Assembly (NCBI GenBank): GCA_031412355.1
Contig: JANOCR010000141.1
Span: forward strand, 1-6,298
Reading direction: 5' to 3'
Length of the DNA: 6,298 bases
Source: JAENVT01 sp031412355
Lineage (GTDB): Bacteria; Actinomycetota; Acidimicrobiia; Acidimicrobiales; Ilumatobacteraceae
Position 1 is the stretch's first letter, and every line of letters begins with the position of its first letter. The translations under genes and the position numbers were made by a program. Under the pieces are notes generated by a model, which was given only the letters and a program-made list of their open reading frames with translations, had not been told where the DNA came from and searched no databases. Shown here piece after piece: positions 1-5,670 of the stretch.

Positions 1-335
1 ACGCAAGCCGCGTCAAGCTCAAACGCGACGTGCGATATACGACCTCCAGACTTCGCGCATCCCGCGTCACCTCGCCCACGAGTACATAGTCGTACGACGG
101 CACCAAAACGTTGCACCCCGCGAGGTATTCCTTCGCGTTGAAGAACCAGATGAACAGAGCGCCGAACTGCCCGATCTGGCTCAGCCCCCGATCAATCGCC
201 CGTTGACCTCGAGCGACTTCACGTGAGATCGTCGTCGCACAGGTGGATCTCATATCTCCACACTCGATGGAGATTGCCCGGTCGCCACCAGTCATCGGGC
301 AGCCGATCAACAACGAACGCAGGCAGCAGTTTCAC
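1..335 (-). pseudogene. Unrecognised protein gene, partial at left edge, probable frameshift
   Basis: I do not recognise this protein. Reading leftwards, one frame is open from a possible GTG at 335 (VKLLPAFVVDRLPDDWW...) and stops at a TGA at 219-221 after CDDDLT. A second frame carries on without a stop to the window edge and includes the segment QIGQFGALFIWFFNAKEYL and then VPSYDYVLVGEV. Codons in this second frame end mostly in G or C, as expected of real coding sequence. The two pieces join smoothly if one base is skipped near 220 (DDDL-T-EVARGQRAID), so I favour a single frameshifted gene. The alternative is a shorter gene starting at the ATG at 295-293 (MTGGDRAISIECGD), which is open to the edge without any frameshift. 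A GGAGG lies upstream of the GTG, but 13 bases away, which is rather far. The aromatic-rich patch near FIWFF is too short to call a membrane segment. Confidence 0.4.
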
Positions 336-360
336 CGACTCAGTCTGGCCTCCGCCCCGC

Positions 361-701
361 CCATATCTGCTGATCGGTGTGCTGGACAGCCGATTCGCCG
401 TCGGGCATTCTGACGCGAGGAATTCGACGGCGGTCGTTGTCGCACTGCGGAAAGTTGTTGATAACCCACCCGCGTCACAAACCGAGGCGAACGACCTCGA
501 AGCCGCGTTGCTCTCGATCGATCCGGAGATCCCACAGCTCGAAGAATTCATGGTCGCGATCGCGAGTCACGAGCCGACTGAGATCCCGTCCGCAAACATG
601 CACGGCTTCGACACGCTCCGCGCCTGGCGCGCTCGACACTGCACGACCTCGGCGTCCATGACCGGTGCCTACACGACACGGTGCTTTCGGAGCGTCCATA
701 A
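361..701 (+). pseudogene. Decayed unrecognised plus-strand coding trace
   Basis: The plus-strand frame through 361-625 reads like protein and has high third-position GC, most clearly at 475-600 (segment NDLEAALLSIDPEIPQLEEF). After about 625 that frame becomes low-complexity and Arg/Thr/Cys-rich. A neighbouring frame then reads more naturally (STLHDLGVHDRCLHDTVL) and ends at the TAA at 699-701. This pattern suggests one indel around 620-635. No convincing start codon is visible; a GTG at 379 (VLDSRFAVGHSD) is possible but has no ribosome binding site. I recognise no domain. The opposite strand over 475-600 is also open but has poorer codon statistics. This is a low-confidence relic, bounded on the right by the convergent end of the coiled-coil gene. 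Confidence 0.3.
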
Positions 702-721
702 CTGCCGATACGCCCCGCCTT

Positions 722-1474
722 CTACAGGTCGATCTCGATGCCGGTTTCGATTGCTCTGTGCTGTTGCACGGGTGCCCGGGTGAGTTCGATGCCGTGCTGT
801 TCGGCCCATTCCTGGATGACGTTGGCGAGTAGTCGGGTGCCGTTGTCGGGTTCGTGTACGGCGATCTCGTGCAGGGTGGAGACAGCCTCCTCGAGACGGT
901 CCTGTGTGATTGGTTTGCCGGTGGCCCAGTCGTGCCAGGTGTCCAGGGCGTCCACGCAGGCTTCGGCGGCTGAGAGGTGTTCGGGGAGGAAGTGCCACTT
1001 GGCGCACATGTCGTGACTCCGCAGCGCGTCGCGAGCGGTCTCGATCTGTGTGCGAGCGATGTCGCGTTGCGCGTAGGGCTCGCGCGCCTGCTGTCGCGCG
1101 ACCGCGAGCATCTCGCGCGTCCCGGTGACGGTTTCGTTGGCGGCGGCGAGTTCGGTGCGTGCTTGGCGTCGACCGCGGAGCCCGGATTGGTCGAGTCGTT
1201 GTTGCGCGGCACGCCGTACAGCCTCGGCCTGTGTGACGGCGCCACGGACCGTGTCGAGTTCGGCATCGAACGGGGCGCACATCGTGTTCGCTTCGGCGAT
1301 TCGTTGTGCCGCGACGTCGACGACCTCGACGAGTCGCGCTCTGGTCGTCATCGAGTCGTCGAGCGCCTCTCGTGCCTGCCGGTAGTTGTCGACGGCGTCG
1401 GCGCGTAGGTCGTGCCATGCCGGCGTGTTGCCCATCTTCAACGACACCGGTGTCTGGGTGAGTCGTTCGCTCAT
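722..1474 (-). CDS. Coiled-coil protein, second gene of HTH operon
   Basis: This is a 250-aa soluble protein of unknown function. It has no signal peptide or membrane segment. Residues about 25-155 are rich in Ala, Glu, Arg and Gln with heptad-like spacing (for example AQRIAEAN, VTQAEAVRRAAQQRL, ARTQIETARDAL), so a long helical or coiled-coil hairpin is likely. A basic break, GLRGRRQ, falls near residue 100. The C-terminal third is more globular and contains ALDTWHDWATGKPI (residues 176-189) and IQEWAEQHGIEL (220-231). The ATG at 1474 overlaps the TGA of the upstream HTH gene as ATGA, and GAGG lies 6 bases before it, so the two genes are translationally coupled. A second ATG at residue 14 is possible. 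The coiled-coil followed by a W-rich helix loosely recalls the C-terminal tails of actinobacterial MobF/TraA relaxases, but no relaxase or helicase motif is present. No nucleotidyltransferase motif is seen, although the upstream partner would predict one. Confidence 0.75.
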   Translation of the reverse strand: MSERLTQTPVSLKMGNTPAWHDLRADAVDNYRQAREALDDSMTTRARLVEVVDVAAQRIAEANTMCAPFDAELDTVRGAVTQAEAVRRAAQQRLDQSGLRGRRQARTELAAANETVTGTREMLAVARQQAREPYAQRDIARTQIETARDALRSHDMCAKWHFLPEHLSAAEACVDALDTWHDWATGKPITQDRLEEAVSTLHEIAVHEPDNGTRLLANVIQEWAEQHGIELTRAPVQQHRAIETGIEIDL

Positions 1475-2193
1475 CGCCGGCCTCGGTTCGCTTTCCGGAA
1501 CAGCGCACGCCCGGCCGCGCTCGTGCGCTCGTCGCGGTCCTCGATCAGATCGACCGCTACCGCCAGATCGGGCAGCGGTGAGCCGAGCACCACAGCGAGC
1601 TGGGCGCCCTCGAGTGCGACGGCACGCAAGGTCACGTTGCCGTCCTCGGCGGGACGCAACTTGAACTCATCAACCAGTCGCTCGATGGTCAACGGTGCTG
1701 CGTACGCGTCGAACCTGGCGGACATCTCGGTGAGTCCTGCGGCCGCCGCAGTGATGGCCGACAGCCCGGCGCGGACCAGCCCCGGCCTCACCCTGAGGCG
1801 CTCCAGATACGCGCGGCGCGTCTCGTAACGATGGACGTCGGCACGGCGGCGCGCCAGCCACCGCCAGTCGTCAAGATCGCGGCCGGCGAGTGCCAGCAGC
1901 CGTCGGCGACGCTCGTCCTTCACGTCGAACGATTCGCGCACCTCCGGACTGACGTGGGCAGCGAACCGCGACAGCAGCGCCGCCCACGCAGTGATCGGGG
2001 CGAGTGCCCGCCCACCATGGGGTTGGCGCACATGGCGATACGCGGCGAGCGAGACCGGATCGACCAGCCACACAGAGCCGACCTTCGTACCGGCCAGCTC
2101 GCCGGCAGCGAGCAGTGCGCGGACGCGCTGAACGTTCACCCCGAGCAGCGCTGCCGCGTCAGCCACGACCATTTGGTTGTCGATCATGCTCAT
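1471..2193 (-). CDS. Helix-turn-helix antitoxin-like DNA-binding protein
   Basis: This 240-aa protein has a MerR/excisionase-type helix-turn-helix at residues about 8-55. VVADAAALLGVNVQRVRALL gives the two helices, and ELAGTKVGSVWLVDPVSLAAY gives the wing. From memory, the rest matches the antitoxin-like HTH proteins that precede AbiEii/MenA-type nucleotidyltransferases in actinobacteria: an Arg-rich middle (RRRRLLALAGRDLDDWRWLA), then LERLVDEFKL-like, DGNVTLRAV, LAVAVDLIEDRDERT and SAAGRALF. Its likely role is autorepression of its own operon and control of the downstream protein. The start is uncertain. The ATG at 2193 would give a nearly leaderless mRNA. The third codon (ATG at 2187) sits 8 bases after a GAGG at 2199-2196, which is better Shine-Dalgarno spacing. 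A dyad lies directly upstream. The partner expected from the family is missing and is replaced by a coiled-coil protein. Confidence 0.85.
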   Translation of the reverse strand: MSMIDNQMVVADAAALLGVNVQRVRALLAAGELAGTKVGSVWLVDPVSLAAYRHVRQPHGGRALAPITAWAALLSRFAAHVSPEVRESFDVKDERRRRLLALAGRDLDDWRWLARRRADVHRYETRRAYLERLRVRPGLVRAGLSAITAAAAGLTEMSARFDAYAAPLTIERLVDEFKLRPAEDGNVTLRAVALEGAQLAVVLGSPLPDLAVAVDLIEDRDERTSAAGRALFRKANRGRR

Positions 2194-2197
2194 AACC

Positions 2198-2233
2198 TCA
2201 CACTACTATAGCGATGCCGCTTTAATAGTGTGA
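2198..2233. promoter_or_regulatory. Candidate operator: 8-bp perfect dyad around the -10
   Basis: TCACACTA (2198-2205) and TAGTGTGA (2226-2233) are perfect inverted repeats separated by 20 bp. Weak symmetry continues inward (CTATA against TTTAA). One arm overlaps the candidate -35 and the other lies at the transcription start, which suits repression by the HTH protein encoded immediately downstream. Which protein binds is inferred. Confidence 0.5.
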
Positions 2234-2234
2234 T
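2205..2234 (-). promoter_or_regulatory. Putative promoter of the HTH/coiled-coil operon
   Basis: On the minus strand TATAGT (2210-2205) is a good -10 hexamer. With an 18-base spacer, ATCACA (2234-2229) matches four of six bases of a -35. Transcription would begin about 2198, only a few bases before the ATG at 2193. This A/T-rich patch contrasts with the GC-rich surroundings. Confidence 0.45.
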
Positions 2235-2239
2235 CTTCC

Positions 2240-2261
2240 CGTGCCATATCCGTGCCACAAC
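2240..2261 (+). repeat. Tandem CGTGCCA direct repeat, 11-bp period
   Basis: CGTGCCATATC (2240-2250) is followed immediately by CGTGCCACAAC (2251-2261). The shared core, CGTGCCA, recurs with a period of 11 bp, about one helical turn, upstream of the HTH gene. Such phased repeats are typical of arm sites for excisionase/integrase proteins or of regulator half-sites. No integrase gene is in the window. Confidence 0.4.
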
Positions 2262-2277
2262 GGATCAGAAATGGGCA

Positions 2278-2293
2278 TCACAAGGCGTTGTGA
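2278..2293. repeat. Short perfect dyad TCACAA-GGCG-TTGTGA
   Basis: TCACAA and TTGTGA form a perfect 6-bp inverted repeat with a 4-base centre. Its TCACA/TGTGA edges are shared with the dyad at 2198-2233, so it could be a secondary operator. The stem is too short and no T-run follows, so I do not call it a terminator. Confidence 0.3.
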
Positions 2294-2379
2294 CGCGGTC
2301 GGGAGCGTGACGACGCTGGGGGTTCAAAGCTGCCCGACGTATGTGCGCCCATGAACGCGCTCGCTCGAGTCGCTGTCTC

Positions 2380-4122
2380 TCAGAGTGCGACACTCGACAG
2401 CATCACCGGCATCTCCAAGGTCGGCGGTGCCCACGCTCGTTCACGAGGATTGCGGGGCGGGGCTGGTGGCGCACCAGGCCGCGTGTGAGATGTGAGCTGG
2501 TCGAGGTCAAGGTCCACGCCGAGCGCGAGATCTGACATCGGCAACGGAAAGGAATACAGCGTCCCTTGCGCGAATTGGCAGCCGACGTGTCGGAGCAGCT
2601 CGTGTTGCTCGGCTGTCTCGATGCCCTGTGCGACGACAGTGACGTCGAGTTCGGCCGCCACAGCCAAAACGGCCCGCAGCATGTTGGTCGACCGCTGGCA
2701 GTCCTTGGCTACGGCTGTCATCGCCTGGTCCAACTTGACCACGTCGATCTCGTGATCGCGCACGGTGAGCAAGCTGCCCGACTGATTGCCAAAGCCGGCA
2801 ACGGCAAACCGAACTCCGGCGAGTTGCAAGCTCTTCATCGTCCGGTCCACCAGGTCCCGTTGCATTGGCCTGACGACATCGATCAGATCGAATTGGAGGC
2901 TGGCCGGATCGACGCCCGCATCGCCCAACATCGAGATGACGCGGTCAGCGAAGGCACGGTCGACCAGTTCAGCGCTCGACACGTTCAGTGATACGCGCGG
3001 CGCATGCGAGCTGAACGACTTCTGGATACGGCTCAAGAGCTCGATGGCTTCCACGAGCACTCGCTCACCCAACTCCTTGATCAGCCCCGTATCGTTCGCC
3101 ACAGTTCGAAACTGGATGTGATGTGCATCAAGACACTTGCCGCTGCCGTCGTCCAGACGTGCCAACGCCTCGAACTCGACGACTCGTCCTGTTGCCAGTT
3201 CAATCACCGGTTGGAAGTGGGCCGAGATCCCGCCATCGACGAGTGCTCGGGCCAAGGGGGCACCCAGCCGCGCTCCTCGCGATGTTGCTGCCGGTCGGGG
3301 CATTTCATCACTCTCAAAGATGCCTGTACCCCTCTCCAAGGCAACCGTAAGATTTCGGTCGGCGCGGTCGAGCAGCACCAACGGAGGTCGCGATGGGCCG
3401 GTTGCCACCCCCGCTGAGCAACCAACCACAACCTCCCCGAGCGGTGTCTCTATCGGCTGGCGAATCACCGCATTGATCTCGCTGATGAACCCGTCACCAG
3501 TTCGGTCGCTGGGCGACACGACGAAAAAGCTTGTGCCGGCGACGCGCTCGATAATCGTTGAAGATGGGCATAGGTCCCCCAGTCGGCGATGGATGACGCT
3601 GAGGACGAAGTCCCCTGTGCTGCGGCTGAAACCGTCGTTGACGCCCTGGAGACCGGGTACACCCAGCGCGACACACACCGCCTCCGTTCGAAGCGCACTC
3701 ACACGTTCGGCAACATGTGCCCACGACACGACGCCTGGCAGCGCGTCGCCACCGCGCCCATCGGCCGACTGTGGGGGAGTCAGGATGACCATCCGGGCGG
3801 TGCCCATCGCTTGAGTCGCGTCTGAGATCGACGCCAGCAAACGAATCCGACGGGTGCTCGGGAGTGTCACAGCGACCGGGACCACCTGTGCCGATTGATC
3901 GGTCGACGTCAGGAACAAGTCTCGTCCGACCAGTTCGACGACGGTCATCGTATGGATCTCCTCTATCGATCTCTCGAGTAGCAGTGCGGCACGAACGTTG
4001 CACGCACGTACTCGCCCGAGATCGTCCACGATCAACGACGCAGCAGGAATGTTCTCGAGCGTGACCTGCACCGCAGTTTCAGGCGCTGTCCTCGCGTTCG
4101 CAGTCGAGCGGTTCCAGATCAT
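2380..4122 (-). CDS. PAS-GGDEF-EAL protein with degenerate active sites
   Basis: This 580-aa cytoplasmic protein is of the cyclic-di-GMP signalling type. An N-terminal PAS domain (about 15-110, LENIPAASLIVDDLGRVRA) is followed by a GGDEF-like domain (about 130-275) and an EAL domain (about 288-540). The GGDEF signature is AGTSF (195-199), so cyclase activity is not expected. In the EAL domain the EAL motif (318-320), Asn380, Lys463 and Gln519 are kept. The usual ELxxE is changed to FDLID (411-415), DDFGTG is AGFGNQ (442-447), and AEGxE is AQGIE (498-502). Losing both Asp residues of the DDFG metal site makes phosphodiesterase activity unlikely. Probable roles are nucleotide sensing or protein-protein scaffolding under PAS control. 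There is no membrane segment. A Pro/Arg-rich tail (about 545-580) is unusual. The ATG at 4122 lacks a clear ribosome binding site; GAATAACCTGC precedes it. A response-regulator relic ends 5 bases upstream in the same direction. Confidence 0.93.
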   Translation of the reverse strand: MIWNRSTANARTAPETAVQVTLENIPAASLIVDDLGRVRACNVRAALLLERSIEEIHTMTVVELVGRDLFLTSTDQSAQVVPVAVTLPSTRRIRLLASISDATQAMGTARMVILTPPQSADGRGGDALPGVVSWAHVAERVSALRTEAVCVALGVPGLQGVNDGFSRSTGDFVLSVIHRRLGDLCPSSTIIERVAGTSFFVVSPSDRTGDGFISEINAVIRQPIETPLGEVVVGCSAGVATGPSRPPLVLLDRADRNLTVALERGTGIFESDEMPRPAATSRGARLGAPLARALVDGGISAHFQPVIELATGRVVEFEALARLDDGSGKCLDAHHIQFRTVANDTGLIKELGERVLVEAIELLSRIQKSFSSHAPRVSLNVSSAELVDRAFADRVISMLGDAGVDPASLQFDLIDVVRPMQRDLVDRTMKSLQLAGVRFAVAGFGNQSGSLLTVRDHEIDVVKLDQAMTAVAKDCQRSTNMLRAVLAVAAELDVTVVAQGIETAEQHELLRHVGCQFAQGTLYSFPLPMSDLALGVDLDLDQLTSHTRPGAPPAPPRNPRERAWAPPTLEMPVMLSSVAL

Positions 4123-4130
4123 GCAGGTTA

Positions 4131-4466
4131 TTCGTCAGATTCGGACCACGACACAAGCCCGCCTGAGGTGAGTTGACAAATGTTGATCAGGAGCCATGTC
4201 GGAGCCAGCGGAGTCGACCTCGATCTTGGAACGCAATCGATGGAGTGTTCGGTCGCGGTTGACGGGCTCTGCCATCCGGGAGAGGATCGCCGCACGTGGT
4301 GAGGGAGCCCCGAGCAATCGAGGACGTGGCCGGGATGCGACGCCAGGAAGGCGAGTAGTAGGTCGAGCTCAACTCGCGGTCATGTCGATCTGAAGCCATC
4401 GAGCATGACCATGCGGACATTGAGGTGGAGAACGAGCGAACCGAAGGTCAGTGTGTCCCTCGGATC
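4131..4466 (-). pseudogene. OmpR-type response-regulator winged-helix domain relic
   Basis: The minus-strand frame reads RDTLTFGSLVLHLNVRMVML, then DGFRST, a TGA stop (4382-4380), and then PRVELDLLLAFLASHPGHVL. This is the beta-platform and first helix of a Trans_reg_C (OmpR/PhoB) winged helix. Further on, SPGWQSPSTATEH (about 4283-4245) matches the recognition-helix region seen in many actinobacterial regulators (W-Q-x-x-x-T-V-T-E-H). From about 4245 the next piece, LHRLRSKIEVD, lies in another frame, and by about 4211 the original frame resumes with PLAPTWLL. So one nonsense codon and two compensating indels are present. The frame ends in a TAA at 4130-4128, just before the PAS-GGDEF-EAL start. 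The receiver domain is absent. It was probably once an upstream regulator gene; it is now non-functional unless the stop is bypassed. Confidence 0.68.
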
Positions 4467-4472
4467 GACGGC

Positions 4473-4577
4473 GATGTCGAGCTGCGCCTGAGTTTCGATG
4501 CCTTCCGCGGTCACCAGCAGTCCGAGGTCGTGACCAAGGTGAACGATTGTGGTGGGGACCGCAGGATCACACGTGTA
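4473..4577 (-). pseudogene. EAL-domain C-terminal fragment
   Basis: Just upstream of, and in frame with, the winged-helix relic, the minus strand encodes about 33 residues of an EAL phosphodiesterase: DPAVPTTIVHLGHDLGLLV followed by TAEGIETQAQLD. This is the alpha/beta segment carrying the conserved AEGxET motif, with the catalytic Glu intact, unlike the AQGIE of the complete gene at 2380-4122. It therefore comes from a different EAL gene or an older copy. A TAA at 4580-4578 bounds it upstream and no start is visible. The following codons (IAVDP) lead straight into the response-regulator domain, so the join looks like a deletion scar between two genes. Confidence 0.65.
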
Positions 4578-4663
4578 TTAGGCGATCTGGGATGCGGTCC
4601 TAGCGTTTGTGGCAACGGGATTATGGGACGCAGCGACTTGCGTGAACGAATACGATCGATTTC
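4578..4663. other. Intergenic gap before the methyltransferase gene
   Basis: No gene is supported here. TACGAT (4651-4656) lies 7 bases before the ATG at 4664 and could be the -10 of a near-leaderless promoter, but no matching -35 is evident at the usual spacing. No Shine-Dalgarno sequence precedes the start. Confidence 0.3.
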
Positions 4664-5419
4664 ATGTCCGAGCTGCACGGGTCACCAGCTAACGCACCGG
4701 ACGTTGCTCCTGCCAGGCGGTCCGTCGCGGGAAATCCGCTGCTCGACGCGTTCCGGAACGCGATGACGGTCCGCACTGACATCGACGACGCCCGCACCGA
4801 AGCGATCGCGAGGTATGGGTTCGCGATTCCCTCTGATGAGGCAATCGGGGCCATACAGCGATGCTCGCCCGAGGGGGTCATCGAGGTCGGCGCTGGCACG
4901 GGCTACTGGGCTTCGTTGCTCCAAAGGCGAGGAGTCGATGTTGTGGCGTTCGACATCGAGCCAGCGCCATCGCCGCAGAACACGTGGTTCGCAGGCACCA
5001 GGCCGTGGCATCCGGTTCACCACGGCGATCACGACATTGTCCGGGCACACTCCGAGCGAACCCTTCTGATTGTCTGGCCAACCAAGAACGAGACCTGGGC
5101 TGCGACGGCCCTCGAGCGCTACCACGATGCCGGTGGACAACGTGTCGTCTTCGTCGGAGAAGGACCTGGTGGTCGCTCCGGAGACGCCACCTTCCACGCG
5201 ATGCTGGGAGAGCTTTCGAGTTGCGTCCAATGCGTGTATGGAGCCACGAGGGAGCCGTGCATCTGCGGAGTCGGAGCACGATGGCATCGGACCGAGACGA
5301 TCAAGTTGCCCCATTGGCCGGGCTTCTTCGACGATCTCCAGATCTACGTTCGCGAGTCCCCCGTCGAGGGTGGGAGGAGACGGCGGCGTTCACGGAGTCG
5401 ACGAACAGCACTGGGGTGA
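4664..5419 (+). CDS. SAM-dependent methyltransferase-like protein
   Basis: This 251-aa soluble protein has a class I Rossmann methyltransferase signature. Motif I is VIEVGAGTGYWASLLQRRG (72-90), and the acidic residue at the end of strand 2 is Asp97 in VVAFDIEP. TLLIVWPT (133-140), VVFVGEGPGG (161-170) and KLPHWPGFFDDLQIYVR (214-230) follow. This order (an LL-x-WPP-like strand, a GE-x-x-GG loop and a terminal LPxWPGxxDxLxxY strand) recalls an uncharacterised methyltransferase-like family known from fungi, oomycetes and bacteria. The substrate is unknown. The ATG at 4664 gives a sensible N-terminus. The family normally ends near residue 230. Here about 20 extra residues, mostly Arg and Ser, follow. 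Codon quality in this frame drops there and rises in the next frame, so the tail may result from an indel near 5370 or simply be read-through to the next stop. Confidence 0.82.
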   Translation: MSELHGSPANAPDVAPARRSVAGNPLLDAFRNAMTVRTDIDDARTEAIARYGFAIPSDEAIGAIQRCSPEGVIEVGAGTGYWASLLQRRGVDVVAFDIEPAPSPQNTWFAGTRPWHPVHHGDHDIVRAHSERTLLIVWPTKNETWAATALERYHDAGGQRVVFVGEGPGGRSGDATFHAMLGELSSCVQCVYGATREPCICGVGARWHRTETIKLPHWPGFFDDLQIYVRESPVEGGRRRRRSRSRRTALG

Positions 5420-5486
5420 CTTCCCCGCAGACACCCCGATCTTCGACCGAGCGTTCGTCCTCCGAACAGTGCAGATTGCCCAGTGA
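5354..5486 (+). other. Possible out-of-frame continuation of the methyltransferase gene
   Basis: In the frame one base away from the methyltransferase, the segment VDEQHWGDFPADTPIFDRAF (about 5397-5456) followed by VLRTVQIAQ stops with TGA at 5484-5486. Nearly all its codons end in G or C. It could be the true C-terminus displaced by a frameshift. The opposite strand is also open here with similarly good codon statistics (VTPVLFVDSVNAAVSS), so strand and reality are unresolved. Confidence 0.2.
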
Positions 5487-5670
5487 GCGCTCGACGCACG
5501 GAAGTCCGGAGCACACAGCACCCATGTAACGGCTTTTGCGTACCCTCGACGCAACCAGGCCGCAGGACACTCAGCGTGATCGCAGCGACCCAACTAGATG
5601 CGTCATCCAGCCGGCGGTAGGTGACGGTCCCGTCTTGCTTCGGCGAGTACCGGCGCGCGATCAGGTGCAA
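5487..5670 (-). other. Ambiguous coding trace downstream of the EEP gene
   Basis: A minus-strand frame with a TTG at 5670, overlapping the end of the phosphatase-like gene by 10 bases, reads HLIARRYSPKQDGTVTYRRL and then DDASSWVAAITLSVLRPG with good codon statistics. The quality collapses after about 5555, where no frame looks convincing. It may be the start of a broken gene coupled to the upstream one. I recognise no family and see no terminator hairpin in the interval. Confidence 0.22.

Noticed and set aside
475..600. Minus-strand frame reading HEFFELWDLRIDREQRGFEV
   Set aside because: Looks protein-like, but its third-position GC is clearly lower than that of the plus-strand frame over the same bases.
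669..1508. Long Arg/Thr-rich minus-strand frames overlapping the coiled-coil gene
   Set aside because: The composition is typical of shadow frames in GC-rich DNA, whereas the coiled-coil frame has ATGA coupling, a ribosome binding site and structured composition.
2318..2345. GGGGGTTCAAAGCTGCCC resembling a tRNA T-arm, possible attachment-site remnant
   Set aside because: The stem does not pair properly around the TTCAAA loop and no acceptor or anticodon sequence adjoins it.
2383..2395. GAGTG-CGA-CACTC hairpin at the end of the GGDEF-EAL gene as a terminator
   Set aside because: A 5-bp stem with no T-run, lying next to the stop codon; too weak to call.
4196..4393. Plus-strand 65-codon frame with AGGAG just before its ATG and TTGACA upstream
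   Set aside because: The Shine-Dalgarno is only 2 bases from the ATG, no -10 follows TTGACA at proper spacing, codon quality fades in the second half, and the opposite strand encodes a recognisable winged-helix relic.
4425..4766. Plus-strand open frame of 113 codons
   Set aside because: It is antisense to the EAL/winged-helix relic and runs into the methyltransferase gene in another frame; no family features.
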